Below, one piece after another: positions 37,474-46,085 of a DNA stretch of 64,000 nucleotides. The notes beneath the pieces are model-generated. The model was not told the DNA's origin. It saw only the letters and a list, made by a program, of their open reading frames with translations, and made no database searches. Position 1 is the first letter of the stretch. Each line of letters opens with the position of its first letter. The translations under genes and the position numbers were made by a program. The DNA comes from an uncultured Lachnospiraceae bacterium (GTDB taxonomy: Bacteria > Bacillota > Clostridia > Lachnospirales > Lachnospiraceae): assembly GCA_934351255.1 (NCBI GenBank), contig CAKRJH010000007.1, forward strand, positions 1-64,000. Reading direction: 5' to 3'.

Positions 37474-38178
37474 ATGGAACAGGATGTGATATTGAGTGCA
37501 AGCCATGTATCCCGTGACTTCAGACTGCCGGGAGGACATGTATGTCATGCCCTGCGGGATGCGGGGATACAGGTGGACCGGGGCAGTCTGGTGATCCTGA
37601 AGGGGCGGTCCGGATCCGGAAAGACCACGATGCTGAACCTGCTGGGTGGTCTGGATCCGCTGGAACACGGAGAGATCCGGTTTGACGGGCAGGATTACCG
37701 GACCATGTCGCGGGAGGCACTTGAGAAGATGAGGCGGTATCAGATCGGATTTGTCTTTCAGTCGGTTGCCTTGATCCCAAATATGAGTGCGTATGAAAAT
37801 ATCGAATTCGCACTGAGGCTGGCGGACAGCAAGGTGGACTGGAAGCAGCGTGTGAACCATCTTCTGGAGATGGTCGATCTGTCCGGAAGGGGGCATCATA
37901 TACCGGCGCAGCTCTCTGGTGGAGAACGCCAGCGCATTGCCATTGCAAGGGCGATGGCCCACCGGCCCAAACTGCTGATCGCGGATGAACCCACCGGTGC
38001 GCTGGACACGGCAATGGGACTGCATATTATGGAACTGTTTCGGCAGTTTATCCGGGAGGAGCAGGTGACGATCCTGATGACAACCCATGATCCGGGGCTG
38101 ATGGAGCTTGCGGATGTGGTCTATGAAATGGAGGACGGTGAGATCATTGGACGAGAAGAAAATCATCCTGTACTGTGA
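37474..38178 (+). CDS. ABC transporter ATP-binding protein (MacB/LolD type), first of two
   Basis: A 234-residue ATPase with Walker A GRSGSGKT (44-51), signature LSGGERQR, Walker B LLIADEPTGALD and switch His in TTHDP. This is the LolD/MacB class that pairs with FtsX permeases. The ATG at 37474 follows GGAGG at 37461-37465, 12 bases after the permease stop. Its end overlaps the next ATPase gene by 32 bases. Confidence 0.93.
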   Translation: MEQDVILSASHVSRDFRLPGGHVCHALRDAGIQVDRGSLVILKGRSGSGKTTMLNLLGGLDPLEHGEIRFDGQDYRTMSREALEKMRRYQIGFVFQSVALIPNMSAYENIEFALRLADSKVDWKQRVNHLLEMVDLSGRGHHIPAQLSGGERQRIAIARAMAHRPKLLIADEPTGALDTAMGLHIMELFRQFIREEQVTILMTTHDPGLMELADVVYEMEDGEIIGREENHPVL

Positions 38179-39037
38179 TGATCTGGTAAAGATCTATCAG
38201 TCGGACGGAGTAGAGGTAATGGCGCTCCAGGGATTGGAACTGGAAATCTTCCGGGGGGAGATCCTGGCCATTATCGGAAAAAGCGGAAGCGGCAAGTCCA
38301 CCCTGCTCAATGTCCTCGGAGGACTTGAGCGGCCCACCGCGGGAAAATTGTATCTGGAAGAGCAAAGTGTCTTTGATCAGAAACGGGCAGATCTGGTGCG
38401 ATACCGCTATGAAACGGTGGGATTTGTGAGACAGACTGCCGAGGATAATCTGTTTCCCTATCTGACCGCACTGGAGAATGTGGAGGCACCGATGATGGCG
38501 GCTTCCGGCAGAAGGGGAAAAGGTGGCGCCGGAGAGAGAAGAAAGCGGGCAATGGCGCTGCTAACCCTGGTCGGCATCGGAGAGAAAGCGGATTCCTATC
38601 CGGCACAGCTCTCCGGAGGACAGGCGCAGAGAGTGGCCATCGCTGCGGCGCTTGCCAACATGCCGAAGATCCTGCTGGCCGATGAACCAACCGGGGCAGT
38701 GGACACCCAGACATCTCATGAAATTCTGACGGTATTTCAGCGGCTGAGGGAGGAACTTGGGCTGACCATTATCATTGTGACACATGACCAACGGCTGGCA
38801 AGAGATGTGGACAGGGTGTTGATGATCTCGGACGGAAAGATCAGTACAGAGCAGCACCGCCGTCAGGAGGATATCTACTCTGTGCTCGATAAAGCAGGCC
38901 GGATCAAACTGGATGATGAGATCCTGGAGAAAGCCGGAATTTACGATAAGAGAGTGAAGGTGGAGGTACGGGAGGGAAAGATTATCCTGAGCGGTGTCAG
39001 ACAGGACGAAGACAATGAGGAAAGGAAGAGATTGTGA
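38147..39037 (+). CDS. ABC transporter ATP-binding protein, second of two, with C-terminal extension
   Basis: A 296-residue ATPase with Walker A GKSGSGKS (44-51), signature LSGGQAQR, Walker B LLADEPTGAVD and switch His VTHDQ. A tail of about 60 residues beyond the core (from about 238) ends in a charged segment and may be regulatory. The most credible start is TTG at 38147, which begins the family-like MDEKKIILYCDDLVKIY; frames further upstream lie inside the previous gene. Two different ATPases beside one two-domain permease suggest a heterodimeric motor. Confidence 0.88.
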   Translation: MDEKKIILYCDDLVKIYQSDGVEVMALQGLELEIFRGEILAIIGKSGSGKSTLLNVLGGLERPTAGKLYLEEQSVFDQKRADLVRYRYETVGFVRQTAEDNLFPYLTALENVEAPMMAASGRRGKGGAGERRKRAMALLTLVGIGEKADSYPAQLSGGQAQRVAIAAALANMPKILLADEPTGAVDTQTSHEILTVFQRLREELGLTIIIVTHDQRLARDVDRVLMISDGKISTEQHRRQEDIYSVLDKAGRIKLDDEILEKAGIYDKRVKVEVREGKIILSGVRQDEDNEERKRL

Positions 39038-40116
39038 TGAAAACAGGGAGAAGACGGATATGGAGGATGGCGTGGATCCTGCTTGCCACGGCGGGGATTT
39101 TTTGGAGAGCCGGACAGGCAGACGCCAAAACGCCTGCTTTTGCGACAGAAGCCGGACAGGCAGACGCCAAAACGCCAACTGTTGCGCCAGAAATCGGCTG
39201 GCAGGAAGCGGTACCTGAAGTCACGACGGGACTCAGATGGCAGGAAGAGACACCTGACGTCACCCCGGAGACGACGTCGTCTCCGGCACCGGCAGCCACG
39301 CCGTTTCCACTCAATTATGTGCAGGAAAGTGATGGAACAGTGACGATCACCGGATGCAGTGAGGAGGCCAGAGTCATCACGATACCGGAGCAGATCGCTG
39401 GGAAAACCGTGGCCAGGATCGCACCCCGGGCCTTTGAAAATAATCAGACATTGTCGGGGGTGACGATTCAGGGAACGGTTCGGGAAATCGGAGAGTTTGC
39501 TTTTGCGGGAGATACGGCATTGCTGTCGATACATGTGTCCCAAAAACTGGACAGTATCGGAAACGGTGCATTTTACGGATGTGCCGGGCTGTTTGATGTG
39601 GTCTTTGCAAAAGGAGTGCTGACGATCGGGGACTATGCGTTCCGCGATTGTGCGAAACTGGTCGATTTCGATCTGACCCGCACGAAGCGCCTGGGAAGAA
39701 ATGTCTTTTTGGGATGCCCGTCGGAGCTTCTTCTGGTGGTCAGACGGGGATCTGTTCCGGAAAAGTATGCCAGAGAGCAGAAACACTCCTATGTCTATCC
39801 GGACCGGACTGTCCGAAAGGGAACGCGCTTTACCAGGGGAGGACTCCGCTATCTTGTGACGTCCTCCGGGAAAAAGGGATGTGAGGTCAAGTTCCTGGGA
39901 TTGTCGTCCAATTCGGTATCCAAACTGGTCATACCGGATACGGTCAGCCTGTACCGGGTTTCTTATAAAGTGATAGCAGTGGATGAGTATGCCTGCTTCG
40001 GGAACAAGAAACTGGGCAAGGTGATCGTGGGAAAATATGTCAGAAAGATCGGTGCTCATGCCTTTTCCTATTGTCCAAGGCTGAAAAAAATCATCTACCG
40101 CGGAAAGCATCGCTGA
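39037..40116 (+). CDS. Secreted BspA-like leucine-rich repeat protein
   Basis: A 359-residue exported protein with an N-terminal signal segment (about 8-27), then a low-complexity linker containing a perfect-start 14-residue tandem repeat (AGQADAKTP...E), then LRR_5/BspA-type repeats: VARIAPRAFENNQTL, VREIGEFAFAGDTALL, LDSIGNGAFYGCAGLF, VLTIGDYAFRDCAKL and, after a spacer, IGAHAFSYCPRLKKI. Such proteins bind surfaces or other proteins outside the cell. Its ATG overlaps the stop of the second ATPase by one base, so it belongs to the export operon and could be cargo or an accessory part. No sortase motif is visible. Confidence 0.85.
   Translation: MKTGRRRIWRMAWILLATAGIFWRAGQADAKTPAFATEAGQADAKTPTVAPEIGWQEAVPEVTTGLRWQEETPDVTPETTSSPAPAATPFPLNYVQESDGTVTITGCSEEARVITIPEQIAGKTVARIAPRAFENNQTLSGVTIQGTVREIGEFAFAGDTALLSIHVSQKLDSIGNGAFYGCAGLFDVVFAKGVLTIGDYAFRDCAKLVDFDLTRTKRLGRNVFLGCPSELLLVVRRGSVPEKYAREQKHSYVYPDRTVRKGTRFTRGGLRYLVTSSGKKGCEVKFLGLSSNSVSKLVIPDTVSLYRVSYKVIAVDEYACFGNKKLGKVIVGKYVRKIGAHAFSYCPRLKKIIYRGKHR
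39109..39192 (+). repeat. 42-base tandem repeat in the LRR protein linker
   Basis: Two adjacent 42-base units (39109-39150 and 39151-39192). The first 26 bases are identical and the rest diverge; each encodes AGQADAKTP plus five residues. Confidence 0.9.
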
Positions 40117-40174
40117 CGGCGGCAGATGATCATTTGTCAATGGATCATTGTGCTTGATTTGACATGGCTGGTAC

Positions 40175-41287
40175 CTATTGGAACGTGACTGTGTGTCCTT
40201 TTGGAAAGACTGCGATGTAGGTTTTGCCGGGATTTATATGCAGAACCTTGCCGGATTTGGTGCGGTATACCATGGAATGAGACGACTCATTGCGATGCCA
40301 GGTGATTGGAATGCGCCTGCCATTGGTGATGTAATACCCTTTGCCGGAATGATTGGAGATCTCCATAGTCTGATAGCCCTTGTCATCAATGTTGGACTCC
40401 TCCACCATTTGGACGATCACATTTTTGAAGGCAAGCTGGCGGTTGTTGGCGGTGTCCATGTGTTTCTGGTTGTATTCCCATTTTTTGTAGACCTGTTTCT
40501 TCGGATCATATTTGAGAACTGCTGTGGAATACGTGGAAAACGGAAGCATGATCCTGCGGGTCTGTTTTCCGTGATCGGAAGTGACATCTTCCTCGTTAAA
40601 TGTAAAATGTTTTGCAGTTTTGGAACGACTGGCCTTTGTGCGGTAGCCGAGGGCTTTCGTTCCTTTTTTTAGTTTCTTTCCATCGGTAAAGACATTGTGC
40701 GGTGCGCGCAGAGAGGTGTCTCTGGCATAGACCACGCTGCCGATCCCGGACAGACCACTCAGGTTGTTGATATGGAGCTGCTCGATCTTGGCGGTCGCAT
40801 ATTTGGTGTGTCCAAAATGACAGTAGATCGCGTCCCATTCGTAAGCAAACTGGGCATAGTAATGTCTGGCGCTGCGCACGGAACCGATCCGTTTGACACG
40901 GGAGGGATCCTGATAGATGGCCATCATCCGGGTGATGCCGCCCTCGGCGAGGGCTTCGTAGATGATATCTGCCTGTGAGGTGCCGGCCTGATGCAGAAAT
41001 GCGTATTCAATATTATTGATCATGACGGCATAAGGGCGTTTGGCTGCCTTGGCCGGGGAGATCCACTGGCCGTTTATGGTGCTCTGGACTTTGCCGGCGT
41101 GCGGATCGCTGGTCGGTGTTGGCTGCAGTGTCGGCGTCACCGTGGGTGAGGCAGAAGTCTGGATGGCTGCGGTCTGTTCGTATTTTGGTGCATGAATCTT
41201 GTGGTAATTCCACCAGTAGACGGAACCTGCGGCAGCTGCCAGAAGCACTAGGATCAGTGCCATAAGGATCTTGGATTTTGTTTTCAT
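40175..41287 (-). CDS. DUF3048 (YerB-type) membrane-anchored protein
   Basis: A 370-residue protein with one N-terminal helix (about 7-27), a Thr/Pro-rich linker (about 40-62) and an extracellular DUF3048 domain. The domain is recognisable from RPYAVMINN, QAGTSQADIIYEALAEGGITRMMAIYQD (the first part of the conserved block) and RIGSVRSARHYYAQFA, with a C-terminal GKGYYITNGR..PITW segment. YerB-like proteins are widespread in Firmicutes; their function is not established. AAAGGAG lies upstream of the ATG. It is convergent with the LRR gene and divergent from csoR. Confidence 0.88.
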   Translation of the reverse strand: MKTKSKILMALILVLLAAAAGSVYWWNYHKIHAPKYEQTAAIQTSASPTVTPTLQPTPTSDPHAGKVQSTINGQWISPAKAAKRPYAVMINNIEYAFLHQAGTSQADIIYEALAEGGITRMMAIYQDPSRVKRIGSVRSARHYYAQFAYEWDAIYCHFGHTKYATAKIEQLHINNLSGLSGIGSVVYARDTSLRAPHNVFTDGKKLKKGTKALGYRTKASRSKTAKHFTFNEEDVTSDHGKQTRRIMLPFSTYSTAVLKYDPKKQVYKKWEYNQKHMDTANNRQLAFKNVIVQMVEESNIDDKGYQTMEISNHSGKGYYITNGRRIPITWHRNESSHSMVYRTKSGKVLHINPGKTYIAVFPKGHTVTFQ

Positions 41288-41383
41288 TGGTACATAGACT
41301 CCTTTGAGATATTTTATTCGTTATGTTCAGTATAAAAGAGGAATGGAGAAATTACAAATTTTAGAAGGTGCAAATTTTAGGGC

Positions 41384-41412
41384 TTGCAAAATACCCCTTG
41401 GGGGTATATAAT
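41384..41412 (+). promoter_or_regulatory. csoR promoter with CsoR-type operator in the spacer
   Basis: TTGCAA (41384-41389) and TATAAT (41407-41412) are 17 bases apart. A perfect inverted repeat, ATACCCCTTGGGGGTAT (41391-41407), fills the spacer. GC-rich TACCCC/GGGGTA repeats are the known class of CsoR operator, so the repressor would block RNA polymerase until Cu(I) binds. Confidence 0.88.
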
Positions 41413-41440
41413 GCAGCACAGAAATAAGATGTAACTTTGA

Positions 41441-41500
41441 TCGCAGAGCAAAATCTGATAGTTTGCTCGCGATTCCTTCGACGTAAAACGTCTTCGGAAT
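41441..41500 (+). promoter_or_regulatory. Two adjacent leader hairpins before the csoR start
   Basis: Hairpin 1 pairs TCGC(A)GAGCAAA (from 41441) with TTTGCTCGCGA (41462-41472). Hairpin 2 pairs ATTCC/GGAAT (41472-41476/41496-41500) and GACGT/ACGTC (41480-41484/41488-41492) with symmetrical TTC internal loops. The second stem ends directly before GGAGG (41501-41505). No T run follows, so this is not a terminator. Confidence 0.6.
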
Positions 41501-41510
41501 GGAGGTTTAT

Positions 41511-41828
41511 ATGCATGCATGTTCAGAGGCAGAAAACTGTTGCTGCTGCCAGAAAAAGAAGCACAGAGAGGACAAGGAATACCGTGATCTTCTGAATCGG
41601 CTGAGCCGCATTGAGGGGCAGATCCGCGGGATCAAGGGAATGATCGAGCAGGATGCCTATTGTACGGATGTCCTGGTACAGGTTGCGGCCGCGCGGGCGG
41701 CGTTGAACAGTTTTAATAAAGTGCTGCTGGAGAGTCATATAAAAACCTGTGTGGCAGATAATATACAGCAGGGGAATCTGGAAGTTGTGGATGAACTGGT
41801 AGATACGCTGCAGAAGCTGATGAAGTGA
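41511..41828 (+). CDS. csoR: Copper-sensing transcriptional repressor, CsoR family
   Basis: A 105-residue helical repressor that releases DNA on binding Cu(I). Cys51, His76 and Cys80 reproduce the Cys-His-Cys copper site with the exact spacing of known CsoR proteins (25 and 4 residues). The DNA-contacting RLSRIEGQIRGI segment is present. It carries an unusual N-terminal extension with Cys4 and a run of four Cys (10-13). The ATG at 41511 is favoured over 41499 because GGAGG lies at 41501-41505. It is autoregulated through the operator upstream and co-transcribed with copA. Confidence 0.93.
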   Translation: MHACSEAENCCCCQKKKHREDKEYRDLLNRLSRIEGQIRGIKGMIEQDAYCTDVLVQVAAARAALNSFNKVLLESHIKTCVADNIQQGNLEVVDELVDTLQKLMK

Positions 41829-41898
41829 CCGGACACAGGATCTGTGGATGGTCAGATTCTATAAATGTGAGAGATGAGAGGAAAGGAATGATGAGGTT

Positions 41899-44454
41899 AT
41901 GAGACAATATCAGGTGACGGGAATGAGCTGTGCAGCCTGTCAGAGCCGTGTCGAGAAAGCGGTCGGCAGCCTGGATCAGGTCACGTCGTGCTCTGTGAGT
42001 CTTCTGACACACTCTATGGGCGTAGAGGGAGAGGCGAGCCCTGACGAGGTGATCCGGGCTGTGGAGGCCGCCGGATATGGGGCAAGTCTGAAAGATGCAG
42101 GGGATGCCGGCGCGGATGCGAGACATCAGAGAGAGCGGGAGGCACTGGAAGACCATGAGACACCGGTTCTTCTCCGCCGCCTGATCGCATCTCTGGTATT
42201 TCTGGCGGTGCTGATGTATTTCTCCATGGGACATATGATGTGGGGATGGACGCTGCCGTCGTTTTTTGAGGGAAACCATGTGGCGATGGGGCTGGTGCAG
42301 ATGCTGCTGGCCATTGCCGTGATGGTGATCAACCAGCGCTTCTTTATCAATGGATTTAAGAGTCTGTTTCATCTGGCTCCCAACATGGACGCACTGGTGG
42401 CGCTTGGTTCCGGTGCGGCGTTTGTCTACAGCACGTTTGCACTGTTTGCTATGACGGATGCGGTGGTTCGAGGGGATCATCAGGGCGTCATGCATTACAT
42501 GGATGAGTTTTATTTTGAGTCCGCGGCGATGATCCTGGCACTCATCACCGTGGGAAAGATGCTGGAGGCGCACTCCAAGGGAAAGACCACGGATGCGCTC
42601 AAGGGACTGATGGAACTGACACCGGTCAGGGCAGTCCTGCTTCGTGACGGAAAGGAAGTGGAGGTTCCGGTAGAACAGGTACATCCCGGAGATGTGTTTG
42701 TGGTAAAGCCGGGACAGAGTATTCCGGTGGATGGAGTGATCCTGGAGGGCCACAGTTCCATCGATGAGTCGGCACTGACCGGAGAGAGTATTCCGGTGGA
42801 TCGTGTGCCGGGGCAGGAAGTGGTGGCTGCAACAGTCAATCAGGAGGGCCATCTGACCTGTCAGGCGACCCGTGTGGGCAATGATACGACATTGTCACAG
42901 ATCATTCAGATGGTCAGCGATGCAGCGGCTACCAAAGCGCCGATCGCCCAGATCACGGACCGCGTTTCCGGAGTGTTTGTGCCGGTCGTGATCACATTGG
43001 CGGTGATCACGGGAGCGGTCTGGCTGCTGGCCGGCAAAGACGTAGGATTTGCTCTGGCCAGAGCGGTGTCCGTGCTGGTGATCAGCTGTCCGTGTGCGCT
43101 GGGACTTGCGACTCCGGTGGCGATCATGGTCGGCAATGGCGTGGGTGCCCGCCACGGAATTCTGTTTAAGAATGCGCAGGTTCTGGAGGAGGCAGGAAAA
43201 GTAAAGGTCGTGGCATTGGACAAGACCGGTACTATCACGCAGGGAAAACCGGTGGTCACGGATGTCTACGTGGTGCCGGGGCTGAAGGAAGAAGAACTCT
43301 GGAAGGCTGCAGCCGGACTGGAGGGTAAAAGTGAGCATCCGCTGGCGAGGGCAGTGTCTGACTATTCCGGCGAACACGGCATTGATCCGTGGAATGTGGA
43401 GGACTTTCAGGCATTGCCGGGACACGGACTTTGTGCCATGTATCAGGGGAAGAAACTCCTCGGAGGCAGCCAGAGCTTTCTGACTGAACAGGGGCTGATG
43501 ACGCCGGAACTGATCAGGATCAGTGAGGATTATGCCGGACAGGGAAAGACACCAATGTGGTTCTCCTGTGGGGATAGCATCCTTGGTATGATCGCGGTGG
43601 CTGATACGATCAAACCGGACAGCACCAGAGCGATCCGTGAACTGAAAAATATGGGCATCCATGTGGTGATGCTGACCGGAGACCACAAGCGTACCGCAGA
43701 GGCGATCGGCCGGGAGGCCGGCGTGGACCAGGTGGTGGCCGGTGTGCTGCCGGACGGCAAGCAGAAGGTGATCCGGGAACTGCAGAAATATGGCCGTGTT
43801 GCGATGATCGGGGATGGAATTAACGATGCTCCGGCACTGACCGGCGCAGATATCGGCATTGCGATCGGAGCCGGTGCCGATGTGGCGATCGATGCGGCAC
43901 AGATCGTCCTGATGAGAAGCAATCTGCTGGATGTACCCGGCGCGATTCGGCTGAGTAGAAAGACGCTTCGCAATATCAAGGAGAACCTGTTCTGGGCATT
44001 TATCTACAATATCATTGGAATTCCGCTGGCAGCCGGCGTGTGGATCCCACTGTTTGGCTGGACCTTAAATCCGATGTTTGGAGCGGCAGCGATGAGTCTG
44101 TCCAGCTTCTGTGTCGTATCCAATGCCCTGCGCCTGAATCTGTGCAAGGTATACGATGCGCATAAAGACAAGGCCATTGCACGGCCTCATATTGAGGCGG
44201 GTGTGCTGGAAATAAATGACAATACCATGAAAGGGGACGAGACTATGACTAAGACCATGAATATTCAGGGAATGATGTGTGGACACTGCGAGGCAACCGT
44301 CAAGAAGGCACTGGAGGCGATTGACGGAGTGGCATCTGCGGAGGTAAGCCATGAGAAGGGCACCGCGGTGGTTACTCTGGATAAAGAGGTGGCCGATGAG
44401 GTTCTGAAAACTGCAGTGGAAGAAAAAGACTATACCGTAGACAAGATCCGGTAG
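41899..44454 (+). CDS. copA: Copper-exporting P1B-type ATPase with N- and C-terminal HMA domains
   Basis: An 851-residue Cu(I) pump. The N-terminal HMA domain has CAAC near residues 13-16. The membrane core shows the CPC ion site (Cys397-Pro-Cys399), phosphorylated Asp441 in DKTGT, the SEHPLA nucleotide motif and GDGINDAPAL. After the last helices, a linker leads to a second HMA domain with MMCGHC (Cys794, Cys797). Most CopA proteins carry HMA domains only at the N-terminus. It lies 70 bases after csoR and is controlled by its operator. An internal start may also yield the last domain as a free chaperone. Confidence 0.95.
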   Translation: MRQYQVTGMSCAACQSRVEKAVGSLDQVTSCSVSLLTHSMGVEGEASPDEVIRAVEAAGYGASLKDAGDAGADARHQREREALEDHETPVLLRRLIASLVFLAVLMYFSMGHMMWGWTLPSFFEGNHVAMGLVQMLLAIAVMVINQRFFINGFKSLFHLAPNMDALVALGSGAAFVYSTFALFAMTDAVVRGDHQGVMHYMDEFYFESAAMILALITVGKMLEAHSKGKTTDALKGLMELTPVRAVLLRDGKEVEVPVEQVHPGDVFVVKPGQSIPVDGVILEGHSSIDESALTGESIPVDRVPGQEVVAATVNQEGHLTCQATRVGNDTTLSQIIQMVSDAAATKAPIAQITDRVSGVFVPVVITLAVITGAVWLLAGKDVGFALARAVSVLVISCPCALGLATPVAIMVGNGVGARHGILFKNAQVLEEAGKVKVVALDKTGTITQGKPVVTDVYVVPGLKEEELWKAAAGLEGKSEHPLARAVSDYSGEHGIDPWNVEDFQALPGHGLCAMYQGKKLLGGSQSFLTEQGLMTPELIRISEDYAGQGKTPMWFSCGDSILGMIAVADTIKPDSTRAIRELKNMGIHVVMLTGDHKRTAEAIGREAGVDQVVAGVLPDGKQKVIRELQKYGRVAMIGDGINDAPALTGADIGIAIGAGADVAIDAAQIVLMRSNLLDVPGAIRLSRKTLRNIKENLFWAFIYNIIGIPLAAGVWIPLFGWTLNPMFGAAAMSLSSFCVVSNALRLNLCKVYDAHKDKAIARPHIEAGVLEINDNTMKGDETMTKTMNIQGMMCGHCEATVKKALEAIDGVASAEVSHEKGTAVVTLDKEVADEVLKTAVEEKDYTVDKIR
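44245..44454 (+). CDS. Possible internally initiated CopZ-like copper chaperone
   Basis: Inside copA and in the same frame, an ATG at 44245 is preceded by AAAGGGGA (44230-44237, 7-base spacing). Translation from it would give a 69-residue protein, the usual size of CopZ, starting at MTKTMNIQGMMCGHCEAT and ending at the copA stop. This would supply a soluble Cu(I) chaperone from the copA transcript. The start signals are visible in the sequence; use of this start is inferred. Confidence 0.45.
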   Translation: MTKTMNIQGMMCGHCEATVKKALEAIDGVASAEVSHEKGTAVVTLDKEVADEVLKTAVEEKDYTVDKIR

Positions 44455-44502
44455 GATATCCGGCATGGTCAGGGCTTTTCCAATCCAGACAGAATATGTT
44501 AT

Positions 44503-44534
44503 AATGAGCGGTAGTTTTACCGCTCATTATTTTT
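44503..44534 (+). terminator. Terminator after copA
   Basis: AATGAGCGGTA (44503-44513) pairs with TACCGCTCATT (44518-44528), with a GTTT loop and ATTTTT after it. A possible promoter for miaB (TTTCCA 44477-44482, 17 bases, TATAAT 44500-44505) overlaps its 5' edge. Confidence 0.88.
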
Positions 44535-44566
44535 GGCAAAACAAAGCAAGATAGAAAGAGAACAGA

Positions 44567-46063
44567 ATGGGGACAGATATGAAAGATTTGACGATATACA
44601 ACGGTGACCTTGAGCAGCTGCTGGGACAGGTGGATCTGACCAGTGAACCGCCTGCCGGTGAGCCGCAGCGCCAGTACTGGTTTATGGGACAGTTAAAGCA
44701 ATACGTGGCGAACAAAAGCCGGGAGCTGGGACGGCCACTGACCAGTCACATTGTCACGTTTGGCTGCCAGATGAATGCCAGGGATTCCGAGAAGATCCAG
44801 GGAATCCTCACGACCGTGGGATATCAGGAGACTGATACCGAGGATGCGGATCTGGTACTGTACAACACCTGTACCGTCCGCGAAAATGCCAACCTCAAGG
44901 TATACGGGCATCTCGGACAGTTGAAGAAGATCAAACAGAAGAATCCGGATATGCTGGTCATGCTGTGTGGCTGTATGATGCAGGAGCCGGATGAAGTGGA
45001 GCATATCCAGAAAAGTTTCCGTCATGTGGATATCATTTTCGGGACACACAACATCTTCAAACTGGCAGAGCTGATGTCCATGCGGCTGTTTGATACCAGC
45101 AAAAAGAAGCGGATGGTTGTGGATGTCTGGAAGGATACGGATGCCATTGTCGAGGAACTGCCCAATGAGAGAAAATATTCTTTCAAAGGCGGTGTCAATA
45201 TCATGTTTGGCTGCAATAACTTCTGCAGCTACTGCATTGTGCCATATGTCCGGGGCAGGGAACGGAGCCGTGAACCGGAGGATATCATTGCGGAGATCGA
45301 ATGTATGGTCCGGGATGGCGTGGTGGAGATCATGCTTCTGGGACAGAATGTCAATTCCTACGGAAAGAATCTGGAGCATCCGGTGACGTTCGCTCAGCTT
45401 TTGGAGCGCGTCGAGCAGATCCCGGGATTACAGCGGATCCGTTTTATGACATCACATCCAAAGGATCTGTCCGATGAACTGATCGAGGTGATGGCAAAGT
45501 CCAAGAAGATCTGTCCGCATATGCATCTGCCATTGCAGTCGGGAAGCAGCAGGATCTTAAAGATCATGAACCGGCATTATGACAAGGAGCATTATCTGGA
45601 ACTGGTAGAAAAACTGCGCCGCGCGATTCCGAATATTGCGCTGACCACCGATATCATTGTGGGATTCCCGGGGGAGACCGAGGCGGACTTCGAGGATACG
45701 ATGGACGTCGTGGAAAAGGTACAGTATGACAGCGCATTTACCTTTATCTACAGCAAACGTACCGGTACTCCGGCGGCAGCGATGGAAGACCAGGTCGATG
45801 AGGCGGAGGTCAAGGCACACTTTAACCGTCTGCTGGCCAGAGTGCAGGAAATTGCCGCCAGCAAGGCAAAAGCGGAGGAAGGGACAGTACAGGAGGTGCT
45901 CGTAGAACAGGTCAATGAGCATGAGGAAGGACTGATGACCGGACGCACCGCCAAAAACTATCTGGTGCATTTCCCGGGGGATGAGACGATGATCGGAACG
46001 ATCCGGAAGGTTCGTCTGAATGAGAGCAAAGGCTTCTATTATATTGGAAGTCTGGTGGATTAG
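44567..46063 (+). CDS. miaB: tRNA-2-methylthio-N6-dimethylallyladenosine synthase
   Basis: Radical SAM enzyme that adds a methylthio group to i6A37 of tRNAs reading UNN codons. It has an N-terminal UPF0004 domain with TFGCQMNARDSEK and further cluster-binding Cys, a radical SAM core with Cys216, Cys220 and Cys223 in CNNFCSYC, the RGRERSR segment and a C-terminal TRAM domain. Its 498 residues include an N-terminal extension of about 60 residues common in Clostridia. An in-frame ATG at 44579 is an alternative start. The dGTPase-like gene follows 22 bases later. Confidence 0.93.
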   Translation: MGTDMKDLTIYNGDLEQLLGQVDLTSEPPAGEPQRQYWFMGQLKQYVANKSRELGRPLTSHIVTFGCQMNARDSEKIQGILTTVGYQETDTEDADLVLYNTCTVRENANLKVYGHLGQLKKIKQKNPDMLVMLCGCMMQEPDEVEHIQKSFRHVDIIFGTHNIFKLAELMSMRLFDTSKKKRMVVDVWKDTDAIVEELPNERKYSFKGGVNIMFGCNNFCSYCIVPYVRGRERSREPEDIIAEIECMVRDGVVEIMLLGQNVNSYGKNLEHPVTFAQLLERVEQIPGLQRIRFMTSHPKDLSDELIEVMAKSKKICPHMHLPLQSGSSRILKIMNRHYDKEHYLELVEKLRRAIPNIALTTDIIVGFPGETEADFEDTMDVVEKVQYDSAFTFIYSKRTGTPAAAMEDQVDEAEVKAHFNRLLARVQEIAASKAKAEEGTVQEVLVEQVNEHEEGLMTGRTAKNYLVHFPGDETMIGTIRKVRLNESKGFYYIGSLVD

Positions 46064-46085
46064 CATCTGAAAGGGAGGCATGTCT

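Noticed and set aside
39083..39343. Second frame of 86 codons over the LRR linker
   Set aside because: It arises from the 42-base tandem repeat read in another frame and is basic and low in complexity.
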